NCBI RefSeq assembly: GCF_029081005.1 | Contig: NZ_JAJQTQ010000007.1 | Coordinates: forward strand, 113,360 to 177,359 | Reading direction: 5' to 3' | From: Halomonas elongata | GTDB taxonomy: Bacteria > Pseudomonadota > Gammaproteobacteria > Pseudomonadales > Halomonadaceae | Length of the DNA: 64,000 nt | Part shown: piece by piece, positions 25,778 to 35,013 of the stretch | How the letters are laid out: each line of letters starts with the position of its first letter | How positions within the stretch are numbered: the stretch's first letter is position 1 | Program-made: the position numbers and the translations under genes | Notes under the pieces: generated by a model | Database searches by the model: none | Seen by the model: the letters and a program-made list of their open reading frames with translations, nothing else | What the model was told of the DNA's origin: nothing

Positions 25778-26659
25778 ATGACCATGGCGACTTTTCAACG
25801 TCACCGCCTCACCCCCTGGCTGCTGCTGGCTCCGCAACTGGCCATCGTTGCGGTCTTTTTCTTCTGGCCGGCCGCCCAGGCAGTACTCCAGGCCTTCCAT
25901 GTCGAGGACCCCTTCGGCCTCGGCCGAACCTTCGTCGCCTTCGAGAACTTCGCCCGCGTGCTCGCCTCGGCGGAGTATTACCGGGCGCTGGGTATCACCG
26001 TGACGTTCAGCGTCGGCGTGGCACTGGGCGCCATGGCGCTGGCATTGCTGCTGGCGGTGCTCGCCGACCGAGTGATCAAGGGTGCCCACGCCTACAAGAC
26101 GCTGCTGATCTGGCCCTATGCCGTGGCACCGGCGGTGGCCGGTGTGCTGTGGATGTTCATGCTCGATCCCGAACTCGGCCTGGTCAGCGCCTGGCTCGGT
26201 GCGCTCGGCGTCGACTGGAATCACCAGCTCAACGGCGGCCAGGCCATGGCGCTGGTGGTGATGGCCTCTATCTGGAAGCAGATGAGCTACAACTTCGTGT
26301 TCTTCCTGGCCGGACTGCAGGCCATTCCAAGGAGCCTGCTGGAAGCGGCGGCCATCGATGGCGCCGGACCCTGGCGACGCTTCTGGACCATCACCTTTCC
26401 CTTGCTGTCGCCGACCAGCTTCTTCCTGCTGGTGATGAACAGCGTCTACGCCTTCTTCGAGACCTTCGGCACCATCGATGCGACCACCGCCGGCGGCCCC
26501 GGCGGCGCTACCCGAACCCTGGTCTACAAGGTCTTCGAGGACGGCTTCATCGGCTACGACCTGGGCTCCAGCGCGGCCCAGTCGGTGTTGCTGATGGGGC
26601 TGGTGGGACTGCTGACCCTGCTGCAGTTCCGCTATCTCGAACGCAAGGTCCAGTACTGA
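25778..26659 (+). CDS. ugpA: glycerol-3-phosphate ABC transporter permease UgpA
   Basis: 293 residues with six predicted membrane helices. The first is PWLLLAPQLAIVAVFFFWPAA. WPYAVAPAVAGVLWMFM and the EAA loop EAAAIDGAGPWRRFWTITFPLL identify a MalF-type sugar permease, and TAGGPGGATRTLVYKVFEDGF is typical of UgpA. Two ATG codons (25778, 25784) are possible starts. It lies 62 bases after ugpB. Confidence 0.94.
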   Translation: MTMATFQRHRLTPWLLLAPQLAIVAVFFFWPAAQAVLQAFHVEDPFGLGRTFVAFENFARVLASAEYYRALGITVTFSVGVALGAMALALLLAVLADRVIKGAHAYKTLLIWPYAVAPAVAGVLWMFMLDPELGLVSAWLGALGVDWNHQLNGGQAMALVVMASIWKQMSYNFVFFLAGLQAIPRSLLEAAAIDGAGPWRRFWTITFPLLSPTSFFLLVMNSVYAFFETFGTIDATTAGGPGGATRTLVYKVFEDGFIGYDLGSSAAQSVLLMGLVGLLTLLQFRYLERKVQY

Positions 26660-26677
26660 CCCCGGAGAACCATCACG

Positions 26678-27523
26678 ATGCGCTATCGCCGTCCCGGCCT
26701 CGACATCGCCAGCCATGCGCTGCTGATCCTGGCCCTGCTCGCCTTCTGCCTGCCGGTGTGGCTGGCCTTCACCGCCGCCACCCACGACCAGGCCTCGCTG
26801 TACACCGGCACCGCGCCGTTGTGGTTCGGTGATCAAGGGCTCGACAACTTCCGCGCCGTGCTCAGCGAACCGGTGTCCCGGCTGGGTACCGACGTGACCC
26901 GATTGCTGCTCAATTCCACGGTCATGGCGCTGGGCATCGCCTGCGGCAAGATCTTCATCGCCATTCTCGCCGCCTACGCCATCGTCTTCTTCCGCTTTCC
27001 GTTGCGCCGGCTCTGCTTCTGGTTGATTTTCATCACCCTGATGCTGCCGGTGGAGGTGCGCATCATGCCCACCTACAAGATCGCGGCCGATCTCAACCTG
27101 CTGAATTCCTATGCCGGGCTGATCCTGCCGTTGATCGCCAGCGCCACGGCGACCTTCCTGTTCCGCCAGTTCTACCTCACCGTGCCGCCGGAGCTGCTCG
27201 AGGCGGCCCGGGTCGACGGCGCCGGCCCCTGGCGCTTTCTCAAGGACATCCTGCTGCCGCTGTCGACGACCAACATCGCCGCCCTGTTTGTGATCATGTT
27301 TCTCTACGGCTGGAACCAGTACCTCTGGCCGCTGCTGATCACCACCGAATCGGATTACATGACGATCATGGTCAGCCTCAAGCGTCTGCTGTCCTCGGCC
27401 GACAACCTGGTGCCCTGGCAAGCCGTCATGGCCACCGCCCTGCTGGCGATGCTCCCGCCGGTCGCGGTGATCGTGCTGATGCAGCGTTACTTTGTGAAAG
27501 GGCTGGTCGACGCCGAGAAATGA
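26678..27523 (+). CDS. ugpE: glycerol-3-phosphate ABC transporter permease UgpE
   Basis: 281 residues with six membrane helices, the MalG-type partner of UgpA. Features are [55 protein letters not shown], and the EAA loop [21 protein letters not shown]. The start at ATG 26678 lies 18 bases after ugpA. Confidence 0.94.
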   Translation: MRYRRPGLDIASHALLILALLAFCLPVWLAFTAATHDQASLYTGTAPLWFGDQGLDNFRAVLSEPVSRLGTDVTRLLLNSTVMALGIACGKIFIAILAAYAIVFFRFPLRRLCFWLIFITLMLPVEVRIMPTYKIAADLNLLNSYAGLILPLIASATATFLFRQFYLTVPPELLEAARVDGAGPWRFLKDILLPLSTTNIAALFVIMFLYGWNQYLWPLLITTESDYMTIMVSLKRLLSSADNLVPWQAVMATALLAMLPPVAVIVLMQRYFVKGLVDAEK

Positions 27524-27551
27524 CCGCTTCACTGAATGGACTGAATATCCC

Positions 27552-28673
27552 ATGGCAACCCTGACTCTGGACGCCCTGCGCAAGACCTATCCCAATGGTT
27601 TCACCGCCCTGCACGGCATCGATCTGGCGATCGACGACGGCGAGCTGATCGTGGTGGTCGGCCCCTCGGGCTGCGGCAAGTCCACCCTGCTGCGCATGCT
27701 GGCCGGCCTGGAATCGATCAGCGACGGCGAGCTCGCCATCGACGGCCAGCGCGTCAACGATCTGGAACCCGCCGAGCGCGATATCGCCATGGTGTTCCAG
27801 AACTACGCCCTCTATCCCCACATGAGCGTGGCCGACAACATGGGCTATGCCTTGAAGAACCGGGGAGTTCCCAAGGACGAACGCCGTCGCAAGGTCGAGG
27901 AGACCGCCCGGTTGATCGGCCTCGAGGAGCTGCTCGACCGTCGTCCCCGTCAGCTCTCCGGCGGCCAGCGCCAGCGCGTGGCCATGGGTCGCGCCATCGT
28001 TCGCGAGCCCAAGGTGTTCCTGTTCGACGAGCCGCTTTCCAACCTCGACGCCAAGCTTCGCGTGCAGATGCGCATCGAGATCCGTCGCCTCCAGAAGCGT
28101 CTCGGCGTCACCGCCGTCTACGTCACCCACGATCAGGTCGAAGCCATGACCCTGGCTGATCGCCTGGTGGTGATGAACGGCGGCCATATCGAACAGGTGG
28201 GCACCCCGATGCACCTCTACGAGCGCCCCGCCAGCCGCTTCGTGGCGGGCTTCATCGGCTCGCCGGCGATGAACTTCCTCGATGCCCGCTGCACGGGGGA
28301 CACCCTGACGCTGCCCTGCGGCACTCGAATCGCGGCGCCATCGTCCCATGATGCCAACGATCATGCCGTGTGCCTGGGCATCCGCCCCGAACATTTATCA
28401 CGGGTCGCCGAAGCCGACGACACGACCCTGACCACTCGGGTCGAACTGGTCGAACCCCTGGGTGCCGATACCCTCGCCCACGTCAGGCTCGACGGTCAGG
28501 ACGATCCGCTGGTGGCACGCCTCGACGGTGTCCAGCCAGTGGCCGAAGGCGATAGGCTGTATCTGCGCCCCGACGCCAGCCGCCTGCACCTCTTCGACCT
28601 CGAAAACGGTCGACGACTCGATGACAAGGATGCCCATTCATGCCCCAGCAGCCCCTCGTCCCGCCTCGCCTGA
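27552..28673 (+). CDS. ugpC: glycerol-3-phosphate ABC transporter ATPase UgpC
   Basis: 373 residues of the MalK/UgpC family. Walker [16 protein letters not shown]-loop [15 protein letters not shown], signature [16 protein letters not shown], Walker [17 protein letters not shown] and switch [13 protein letters not shown]-terminal TOBE/OB domain ([19 protein letters not shown]) follows. In E. coli this domain interacts with regulators. The last 34 bases overlap the start of ugpQ in another frame, indicating translational coupling. Confidence 0.96.
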   Translation: MATLTLDALRKTYPNGFTALHGIDLAIDDGELIVVVGPSGCGKSTLLRMLAGLESISDGELAIDGQRVNDLEPAERDIAMVFQNYALYPHMSVADNMGYALKNRGVPKDERRRKVEETARLIGLEELLDRRPRQLSGGQRQRVAMGRAIVREPKVFLFDEPLSNLDAKLRVQMRIEIRRLQKRLGVTAVYVTHDQVEAMTLADRLVVMNGGHIEQVGTPMHLYERPASRFVAGFIGSPAMNFLDARCTGDTLTLPCGTRIAAPSSHDANDHAVCLGIRPEHLSRVAEADDTTLTTRVELVEPLGADTLAHVRLDGQDDPLVARLDGVQPVAEGDRLYLRPDASRLHLFDLENGRRLDDKDAHSCPSSPSSRLA

Positions 28674-29404
28674 TCGCCCATCGCGGCCTCTCCGCCCGAG
28701 CGCCGGAAAACACCCTGGCCGCCGTGCGAGCGGCCCATGAGGCCGGCTGTCGCTGGGTCGAACTGGACGTGCAACTGCTCGGCGATGGCACCCCGGTGAT
28801 CTGGCACGACCGGGATGTCGGCCGCTGCAGCAACGGGCGCGGCCGACTGGCCGACCTGGACCTCGCCCTGGCCGGACGACTCGATGCCGGCAGCTGGTTC
28901 GACGCCACCTTCGCCGGCGAACCCATGGCGACCCTGGAACGCATGCTGACGTTGATCGACGAACGGGAGCTGGGTCTCAACCTTGAACTCAAGGTCAACC
29001 GCGGCCGCGATCCCCTGGCTCTGGTCGAACGCGCCCTGCCGCTACTGCTCGAGGCCCTGCCAGCCGAGCGATTGATCGTCTCGTCCTTCGATGTCACTGC
29101 CCTGGCCCACGCTCGACGCCAGGCGCCCTCCGAGCGCCTTCCCCTGGGCGCCCTGTTCGAGCGGGTCCCTCGCGACTGGGCCGCCCGCTGCGACGCCATC
29201 GACGCCTACAGCGTGCACGTCGACTGGCGCCGCCTGCGCGCCTCCCGCGCCCGTGACATCGTCCAGGCCGGCCATGCGCTGCTGTGCTACACGGCCAATG
29301 ACCCGACCGCCTTCGCCCCACGCTGGGACTGGGGGGTTCACGGCGTGATCAGCGACGATCCGACTCGTTTCGCGGCGCCTCGGGCCGATCATCATCCGGC
29401 GTGA
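28640..29404 (+). CDS. ugpQ: glycerophosphodiester phosphodiesterase, UgpQ type
   Basis: 254 residues of the GDPD TIM-barrel family, without signal peptide, so cytoplasmic. The active-site signature is [17 protein letters not shown] with the catalytic His and Glu, then [24 protein letters not shown] carrying the metal-binding Glu/Asp and second His. [12 protein letters not shown] and VHGVISDDP complete the barrel. It cleaves imported glycerophosphodiesters to glycerol-3-phosphate and an alcohol, the last step of the Pho-controlled ugp pathway. Its 3' end overlaps the convergent YiiX-like gene by 56 bases. Confidence 0.94.
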   Translation: MPQQPLVPPRLIAHRGLSARAPENTLAAVRAAHEAGCRWVELDVQLLGDGTPVIWHDRDVGRCSNGRGRLADLDLALAGRLDAGSWFDATFAGEPMATLERMLTLIDERELGLNLELKVNRGRDPLALVERALPLLLEALPAERLIVSSFDVTALAHARRQAPSERLPLGALFERVPRDWAARCDAIDAYSVHVDWRRLRASRARDIVQAGHALLCYTANDPTAFAPRWDWGVHGVISDDPTRFAAPRADHHPA

Positions 29405-30173
29405 CCCCGGTGTCTCCCCAGTTCAGGCGGCGGTAATCAAAGTGTCCCTCCAGGGTCGGCTTGATGACGTGGAAGTAGGGAGAAACATCGAAATCGCGCG
29501 GCACGAAGTGAGTGAAATGCCTGGGATAGAGCACCTCAATCTCGCAGCCCCAGCAACCGGGATCCAGCGACTGTGCCTGAGAAATGCGTGGCAGGATCGG
29601 ATAGCGAATCGACTGGAAGGCCTCGGCGATCAAGGTGGAACAGATCGCCCGGGTCGGATCGCCGCTGCCGAAGGCCAGCATACGACGCCGCCAGCGCATC
29701 GGCACCGGCGGCTCCGGCAGCAGATAGCGTGCCAGGTCGACGATGTTGCGCATGTCGTAACGATACCCCAGGCGGCGCCCCACGTGATCGATCACCGCGC
29801 GTCGTTCCTCGTCGTTCAGCCCCACCGGACGACAGATGCGACAGTGAAACCCGGTGAAGTCGCCCAGGCCGACACGGCGAACGCCCTCGCGGATATCGAC
29901 CTCGATCACCCCCTGCTCGCCACCCCCTGCCTCGGCATAGGCCTCGCCCACATAGAGGGCGGCGTGGGACCAGGTCGACTGGGTCAAGTACTTGATCGCC
30001 GTGCTGATTCGGGTGTTGCCCTCGACCAGCAGGACATCGCCCGGCGCGATACTGGCCGCCAGTTGCTCGAGATTCGCGGGCGTCAGCGATCGCGCACCGG
30101 GCAGGGGCTGGCTCAGGTAATGACTCAACCATCCACCGAGGCGTCCGAGCATCCCCTTCCTCCCACTGACCAT
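29349..30173 (-). CDS. YiiX/YebB-type permuted NlpC/P60 (papain-like) hydrolase
   Basis: About 274 residues. Two starts are possible: ATG 30173 (AGGA upstream) or ATG 30152 (GGAGG with 6-base spacing). PGDVLLVEGNTRISTAIKYLTQSTWSHAALYVG carries the permuted catalytic His (WSHAAL), followed by IEVDIREGVRRVGL. The Cys is in TRAICSTLIAEAFQSI. The order His-before-Cys marks the permuted LRAT/YaeF-YiiX group, whose bacterial members cleave amides or lipids in the envelope. No signal peptide is clear. The gene lies 47 bases after cobQ but is functionally unrelated. Confidence 0.82.
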   Translation of the reverse strand: MVSGRKGMLGRLGGWLSHYLSQPLPGARSLTPANLEQLAASIAPGDVLLVEGNTRISTAIKYLTQSTWSHAALYVGEAYAEAGGGEQGVIEVDIREGVRRVGLGDFTGFHCRICRPVGLNDEERRAVIDHVGRRLGYRYDMRNIVDLARYLLPEPPVPMRWRRRMLAFGSGDPTRAICSTLIAEAFQSIRYPILPRISQAQSLDPGCWGCEIEVLYPRHFTHFVPRDFDVSPYFHVIKPTLEGHFDYRRLNWGDTGVTPDDDRPEAPRNESDRR

Positions 30174-30219
30174 GGCGTCCTTCTCACCATAGACGAGCCG
30201 GGAAGGGCTGGCTGCTCCG

Positions 30220-31686
30220 TCATACCGCCAGCAGCCTGCCGACGTCGGCCATATCCAGATGCGCCTCGAAGACATCCGCCAGCCGGTCGAGCTGGCGCTC
30301 GCGATGGGCGGCCAGGTCCACGGCAGCGCCGTCTCCTTCCGCTCCATTCGCCTCCAGCCCCAGCATGGCCAGCAACGCCGAGGCCGCCGGCGCCTCGTCG
30401 AACAGCCCGTGCAGGTAGGTACCGAGCACCTGACCATCCTCGCTGATCGCGCCATCCGGCCGACCGTCGAGGTCGAGCAGCGGCCGGGCCAGCGCCGGGC
30501 CCTCGCTGACACCGTTGTGGATCTCGTAGCCGCTCACCGCAATATCATCGCCGACGAGAGTGCCGCGTACGTTGCGCAGCTGCTTGCCGGCCACCATGCG
30601 GGTGCGCATCGGCAGCAGCCCCAGCCCCACCACGCTGCCGGCCTCGCCCTCGAGACCGTCCGGGTCGTCGATCGCCTCGCCGAGCATCTGGAAGCCGCCG
30701 CAGATGCCCATCAACCGGCCGCCGTAGCGCAGGTGGCGATGGATCGCCGGCGTCCAGCCCTCGCGGCGCAGCCAGGCCAGGTCGCTGGCAGTGCTCTTGC
30801 TGCCGGGCAGCAGGATGACGTCGGCGGGCGGCATGGCCTGGCCCGGCCCGACAAGCGTGAGCTCGACCCGCGGATGCAGGCGCAGCGCGTCGAGGTCGGT
30901 GTGGTTGCTGATCCGCGGCAACGCCGGCACCGCCACTCGGAACCCCGACGCCTCGGCGGCGCTCTCGGTGAGCCCCAGGCCATCCTCGGCGTCCAGCAGC
31001 AGCCCGTCCAGATGCGGCAGCACGCCCAGCACCGGCTTGCCGGTACGCTCGGTGAGCCAGTCGAGGCCCGGCTCGAGCAGCGAGATGTCGCCGCGAAAGC
31101 GATTGATGATGACCCCTCGGGTACGCGCCTGCTCGGACTCGCTCAGCAGCTCGAGGGTACCCACCAACTGGGCGAAGACGCCGCCGCGGTCGATATCGGC
31201 GACCAGCCATACCGGGCAGTCCACCGCCTCGGCGAAGCCCATGTTGGCGATATCGTTGGCACGTAGATTGATCTCGGCGGGGCTCCCCGCCCCCTCGGCG
31301 ATGATGAGATCGTAGCGTGACGTCAGCCGTTCCCAGGCCGCCAGGACGGTCTCCCGGGCCCGGCGCTTGAAGGCGTGGTAATCCAGCGCGTCCATATGGC
31401 CGTGGACCCGGCCATCGAGGATCACCTGGGCGCCGCGGTCGGTCTCGGGCTTGAGCAGCACCGGATTCATGTCGGCGTGGGGCGGGATACCACAGGCAAT
31501 CGCCTGCAGCGCCGTAGAGCGGCCGATCTCGCCGCCCTCCGGGGTCACGGCGCTGTTGAGCGCCATGTTCTGGGGCTTGAAGGGCGCCACCGACACGCCA
31601 CGACGCGCCAGCAGCCGGCAAAGCCCTGCCACCACCGTGCTCTTGCCTGCATCCGAGGTGGTGCCCTGGATCATCAGTGTCGCCAT
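30220..31686 (-). CDS. cobQ: cobyric acid synthase
   Basis: 488 residues, the normal CobQ length. It amidates adenosylcobyrinic diamide at four positions using glutamine. The N-terminal P-loop synthetase domain has [20 protein letters not shown] and [13 protein letters not shown], then [19 protein letters not shown] and [15 protein letters not shown]. The C-terminal class I glutaminase domain has [17 protein letters not shown], the nucleophile Cys in [11 protein letters not shown], and [17 protein letters not shown] with the triad His. It lies apart from the btu and cobT clusters but in the same orientation. Without corrin-ring genes nearby it may serve salvage. Confidence 0.96.
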   Translation of the reverse strand: MATLMIQGTTSDAGKSTVVAGLCRLLARRGVSVAPFKPQNMALNSAVTPEGGEIGRSTALQAIACGIPPHADMNPVLLKPETDRGAQVILDGRVHGHMDALDYHAFKRRARETVLAAWERLTSRYDLIIAEGAGSPAEINLRANDIANMGFAEAVDCPVWLVADIDRGGVFAQLVGTLELLSESEQARTRGVIINRFRGDISLLEPGLDWLTERTGKPVLGVLPHLDGLLLDAEDGLGLTESAAEASGFRVAVPALPRISNHTDLDALRLHPRVELTLVGPGQAMPPADVILLPGSKSTASDLAWLRREGWTPAIHRHLRYGGRLMGICGGFQMLGEAIDDPDGLEGEAGSVVGLGLLPMRTRMVAGKQLRNVRGTLVGDDIAVSGYEIHNGVSEGPALARPLLDLDGRPDGAISEDGQVLGTYLHGLFDEAPAASALLAMLGLEANGAEGDGAAVDLAAHRERQLDRLADVFEAHLDMADVGRLLAV

Positions 31687-31836
31687 GCCATACGCCTCGC
31701 CCTATCCAGTTCGCCCCCGAGATGGCGAGACTCTACCTAGGCGCCTCATGCGCCGCAATCGGTCGCCGCCGAGTCTCCCTATCGAGAGTCGGTCAAGGCA
31801 TGCCATTATTCGTCAGTCGCCACCTCGGGAAATGTC

Positions 31837-32247
31837 ATGGACCCCGTCATTCAGGAAGAAACTTCGGGCTGCGGAATTGCCGCGAGTGCCGCCCTCGCGG
31901 GCGTGTCCTACCGAGAAGCCAAGCGAGTCGCCAACGGCCTGGGGATTCATGCCGAGGACAAGACGCTGTGGTCGGATACCCGGCATGTCCGCACCCTGCT
32001 CTCGGCCTTTCACATCACCACTTCACCGATTGAGACGCCCTTCGAATCCTGGGAAGCGCTACCGGACAAGGCCCTGCTTTCCATCAAGTGGCACCGGGAA
32101 GGCGGCCGTCCCTTCTGGCACTGGGTCGTGTTCGTCAGGCAAGGCGATCACGCCTATGTGCTGGATTCCAGGAAGCCGCTGCGTTCGCACGTTCGACAGG
32201 ACTTCGGGCGCATGAAACCCAAATGGTTTATCGAAGTACATGATTGA
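31837..32247 (+). CDS. C39-like cysteine peptidase domain protein, 136 aa
   Basis: A small protein consisting of one papain-like domain. EETSGCGIAASAALAGVSYREAK-type sequence places the catalytic Cys at about residue 12 with a Gln/Glu-rich start. The His is in RPFWHWVVFVRQ and an Asp follows in YVLDSRK. This is the C39/BtrH-like order. There is no signal peptide, transmembrane part or ABC domain, so it is not a bacteriocin exporter. The stop overlaps the start of a VOC gene by 8 bases, so the two form a bicistron. The function is unknown. Confidence 0.7.
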   Translation: MDPVIQEETSGCGIAASAALAGVSYREAKRVANGLGIHAEDKTLWSDTRHVRTLLSAFHITTSPIETPFESWEALPDKALLSIKWHREGGRPFWHWVVFVRQGDHAYVLDSRKPLRSHVRQDFGRMKPKWFIEVHD

Positions 32248-32605
32248 GACGCCACCGGAAAGGGACGCGCCTGCCCTGCAGATCACCCTTCTCGTGCTGC
32301 GCTGCCAAGCGCTGGAGGTCAGCAAGCGGTTCTATGAGCGGTTAGGGTTTCGCTTCGTGAAGGAACAGCATGGCGACGGCCCGATCCATTACGCCTCACA
32401 GGAGGCGGGCATGGTCTTCGAGCTATACCCGCTACGCGAAGGTGAGTCGGTGGACAATACGCGACTCGGCTTCAGCGTACCGAATCTCGGAGAGATCCTG
32501 GCGAACCTCGAGACGGTGAACCGGCGTACCATCGCCGACGAAATGGTCTATATCGCCCAGGATCCCGACGGTAGAAAGGTCGAGCTCAGAGAGCGGGCGA
32601 CATGA
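32240..32605 (+). CDS. VOC-family (glyoxalase-like) protein
   Basis: 121 residues. LQITLLVLRCQALEVSKRFYERLGFRFVKEQHG gives the first VOC module; MVFELYPL and LGFSVPNLGEILANLE the second; and QDPDGRKVELRE the terminal metal-site Glu. The usual first-module His is replaced (ITLLVLRC), so metal binding may be altered. It is translationally coupled to the C39-like gene by an 8-base overlap and convergent with cobO. Confidence 0.8.
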   Translation: MIETPPERDAPALQITLLVLRCQALEVSKRFYERLGFRFVKEQHGDGPIHYASQEAGMVFELYPLREGESVDNTRLGFSVPNLGEILANLETVNRRTIADEMVYIAQDPDGRKVELRERAT

Positions 32606-32627
32606 CGTTGCTTCTGCGTCGAGCCGA

Positions 32628-33233
32628 CTACAGTTCCACGCCCTTCTGCGCCTTGATGCCCTGATCCTTGAAGGCATGCTTCACCACCTTCATCTCGGTC
32701 ACGGTGTCGGCCAGCTCGATCAGCGCCTCGGGGGCATGACGGCCGGTGACCACCGCATGCTGCATCGCCGGGCGACCCTGGAGATCGTCGAGCACCCGGT
32801 CGAGTTCCAGGTAGCCGTGGCGCAGGGCGATGTTGAGTTCGTCGAGCAGCACCAGTGCATAGTCCGGGTCGTCGAGCATGCGTCGGGCCTCTGCCCAGGC
32901 GGCCTCGGCGGCGCGGATATCGCGCTCGCGGTCCTGGGTGTCCCAGGTGTAGCCCTCGCCCATGACGTGATAGTCCACCCTCGGCAGGTCGCGGAAGAAC
33001 GACTCTTCGCCCGTGCTGAAGGCGCCCTTGATGAACTGCACCACGCCGACCTTCATGCCATGGCCCAGGGCCCGGGCGAGCATGCCGAAGCCAGAGCTGC
33101 TCTTGCCCTTGCCGGGGCCGGTGAGCACCAGCAGCACGCCCTGCTCCTTGTCGGCGGCGGCGATCCGCTCGTTCATGATGCGTTGCTTGTGTGCCATGCG
33201 GCGGGCATGGCGTTCGGGGTCGATGGTCGTCAT
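32628..33233 (-). CDS. cobO: corrinoid adenosyltransferase, CobO/BtuR type
   Basis: 201 residues from ATG 33233, which overlaps the btuD stop (ATGA). It transfers the adenosyl group of ATP to cob(I)alamin or cob(I)yrinate diamide. The N-terminal basic segment HARRMAHKQRIMNERI is typical. The P-loop is VLLVLTGPGKGKSSSGFGM, followed by VGVVQFIKGAFSTGEESFF, YALVLLDELNIALRHGYL and VVTGRHAPEALIELADTVTEM. It is last in the btuB-btuFCD-cobO run, so imported cobalamin is adenosylated directly after uptake. Confidence 0.96.
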   Translation of the reverse strand: MTTIDPERHARRMAHKQRIMNERIAAADKEQGVLLVLTGPGKGKSSSGFGMLARALGHGMKVGVVQFIKGAFSTGEESFFRDLPRVDYHVMGEGYTWDTQDRERDIRAAEAAWAEARRMLDDPDYALVLLDELNIALRHGYLELDRVLDDLQGRPAMQHAVVTGRHAPEALIELADTVTEMKVVKHAFKDQGIKAQKGVEL

Positions 33234-34021
33234 GAAGCATCTCCGGCAACGGGACGGGACCGCGGCACGAAGACGGGGTGTCCGTCCACTTCCACGGTAA
33301 TCAAGGGTTGATCGTAGAGACGCGCCAGGGCATCCGGCACCAGCATCTCGGACGCCGGCCCCCAGCAGGCCTCTCCATCGGGATACAGCAACAACAGGTG
33401 ACTGCACCAGCGCGCCGCCAGATTGAGATCATGCAGGCACATGACCACGCCACAACCGGCGTTGGCCTGTACCTCGAGCAGACGCATGATCGCGACCTGA
33501 TGGTGAAGGTCGAGATGGTTGGTCGGTTCATCGGCGAGCCACCAGTTCGGCGCCTGGGTCAGCACCGTGGCCAGGCTGACGCGCTGGCGCTCGCCACCGG
33601 AAAGCGTCGATACCAGGCGTGGCGCCAGATGGTCGAGATCGAGGCGTCGGAGCGCGTCACGGGCTCGTGCGATGTCCGTTTCCCTTTCCCGCTGCCAGGG
33701 CGACAGGTAGGGATGTCGACCGATCAGCGCGGTTTCCATGACGGTAGCGGGAAACTCATCATGGCGCTCCTGAAAGACCACCCCCATCCACCGGGCCATC
33801 TCGCGACGTCGCCAGCGCGACAGCTCGCAGTCATTGAGCCGTACCTCGCCGGCCCGAGGCGCTCTCAGCCCCGCCAGCGTATGCAGCAAGGTCGTCTTGC
33901 CCGCACCATTGGGCCCCAGTACGCCCCACCGCTCTCCCGGTTTCATGTGCAGATCGAGGGGACGCCCCGAGGCGCGTCCCGGCACATCCACGATCAAGCC
34001 GCGCGTCTCGAGGCTCGCCAT
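33230..34021 (-). CDS. btuD: vitamin B12 ABC transporter ATPase
   Basis: 263 residues of the FhuC/BtuD (FecCD-partner) group. Walker A GPNGAGKTTLLHTLAG, Q-loop VVFQERHDEFPATVMET, signature LSGGERQRVSLATVL, Walker B WWLADEPTNHLDLHHQ and switch MCLHDLN. The start at 34021 shares one base with the btuC stop. Position between btuC and cobO supports the B12 assignment over siderophore uptake. Confidence 0.92.
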   Translation of the reverse strand: MASLETRGLIVDVPGRASGRPLDLHMKPGERWGVLGPNGAGKTTLLHTLAGLRAPRAGEVRLNDCELSRWRRREMARWMGVVFQERHDEFPATVMETALIGRHPYLSPWQRERETDIARARDALRRLDLDHLAPRLVSTLSGGERQRVSLATVLTQAPNWWLADEPTNHLDLHHQVAIMRLLEVQANAGCGVVMCLHDLNLAARWCSHLLLLYPDGEACWGPASEMLVPDALARLYDQPLITVEVDGHPVFVPRSRPVAGDAS

Positions 34022-35013
34022 CAGCGACTCCGATAGAGCAGATAGAGAAAACTCGGCACACCCAGCAAGGCGGTGATGACCCCCACGGGGAGTTGCTGAG
34101 GCGCCACCATGGTGCGCGCCAGGGTGTCCGCCAGTGTCAGCAGGGTTCCTCCCGCCAGCAGGCTGGCCGGCAGAATGATCCGCTGATCGTTACCCAGCTT
34201 CAACCTCAGCATGTGCGGGACCATCAAACCGACGAAACCGACGCTGCCGGCCGTCGTCACGGCCACGGCCGTCAACAGGCTGGCGACCAGATAGAGCATC
34301 CACTCCATGCGACGAACAGCGACCCCGAGAGCCGCCGCCTGCATGCCACCACGCGCCAGCACATTGAGAGTTCGGCCCAGCGGCATCACCACCGCCAGGC
34401 TGAGCACGGCCACCACCAACACCGGCCAGGGCGTTCCCGCATAGGCCAGATCGCCCATCAACCAATAGAGCATGCCGGGAAGCTGTTCGACCGGACTCAC
34501 CGCCAGCAGGAAGCTGATCAACGCGCCCCAGCCCGCCGCCATCACCACCCCGGTGAGCAGCATCCGGGTCGGTGTCCAGCTCCCCGTGCCATGGGCCAGG
34601 CCGAAGACGATCAGGGTGGACGCCAGCGCGCCGGCGAAGGCCGAGCCGGCGACCAGGGTGGTACCGAGACCCGCGAGCATCGCCAGCAAGGCAGCCACCG
34701 AGGCACCGCCGGAGAGCCCGAGCACGTAGGGATCCGCCAGCGGGTTGCGCAACAATACCTGCATCAGGGCCCCGGCCAGGGCCAGCAGAGCGCCGGTGCC
34801 GAAAGCGGCCAGGGAGCGTGGCAGGCGAAGCTCGAGTACCAGCGTCTGATGCAGTGGCTCACCGCCACCGCTCAGTACCGACCACAAGGCGTCTGCGGGC
34901 ACGGCCACACTGCCCAGAGACACCGCCAGCACCTGGGAGAGCAGCGCTGCCAGCACCAGCCATGCCAGGGGGCTGGCGCGCCTCGCTCGGCCCCCGGATT
35001 CAGCGCCGCTCAC
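34021..35013 (-). CDS. btuC: vitamin B12 ABC transporter permease
   Basis: 330 residues with about ten membrane helices in the FecCD fold. LWSVLSGGGEPLHQTLVLELRLPRSLAAFGTGALLALAG-like sequence starts the family block. NPLADPYVLGLSGGASVAAL and VGFVGLMVPHMLRL are the characteristic loops, the latter contacting the ATPase. It overlaps btuF by 14 bases and abuts btuD, so the three are tightly coupled. Confidence 0.93.
   Translation of the reverse strand: MSGAESGGRARRASPLAWLVLAALLSQVLAVSLGSVAVPADALWSVLSGGGEPLHQTLVLELRLPRSLAAFGTGALLALAGALMQVLLRNPLADPYVLGLSGGASVAALLAMLAGLGTTLVAGSAFAGALASTLIVFGLAHGTGSWTPTRMLLTGVVMAAGWGALISFLLAVSPVEQLPGMLYWLMGDLAYAGTPWPVLVVAVLSLAVVMPLGRTLNVLARGGMQAAALGVAVRRMEWMLYLVASLLTAVAVTTAGSVGFVGLMVPHMLRLKLGNDQRIILPASLLAGGTLLTLADTLARTMVAPQQLPVGVITALLGVPSFLYLLYRSR

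Noticed and set aside
25487..27583. A 698-codon minus-strand frame across ugpB, ugpA and ugpE
   Set aside because: Antisense to recognised transporter genes; composition is Gln/His/Arg-rich and not protein-like.
30545..31621. 358-codon minus-strand frame overlapping cobQ in a second frame
   Set aside because: Same strand but shifted frame of a complete cobQ; Arg/Gly-rich with no family features.
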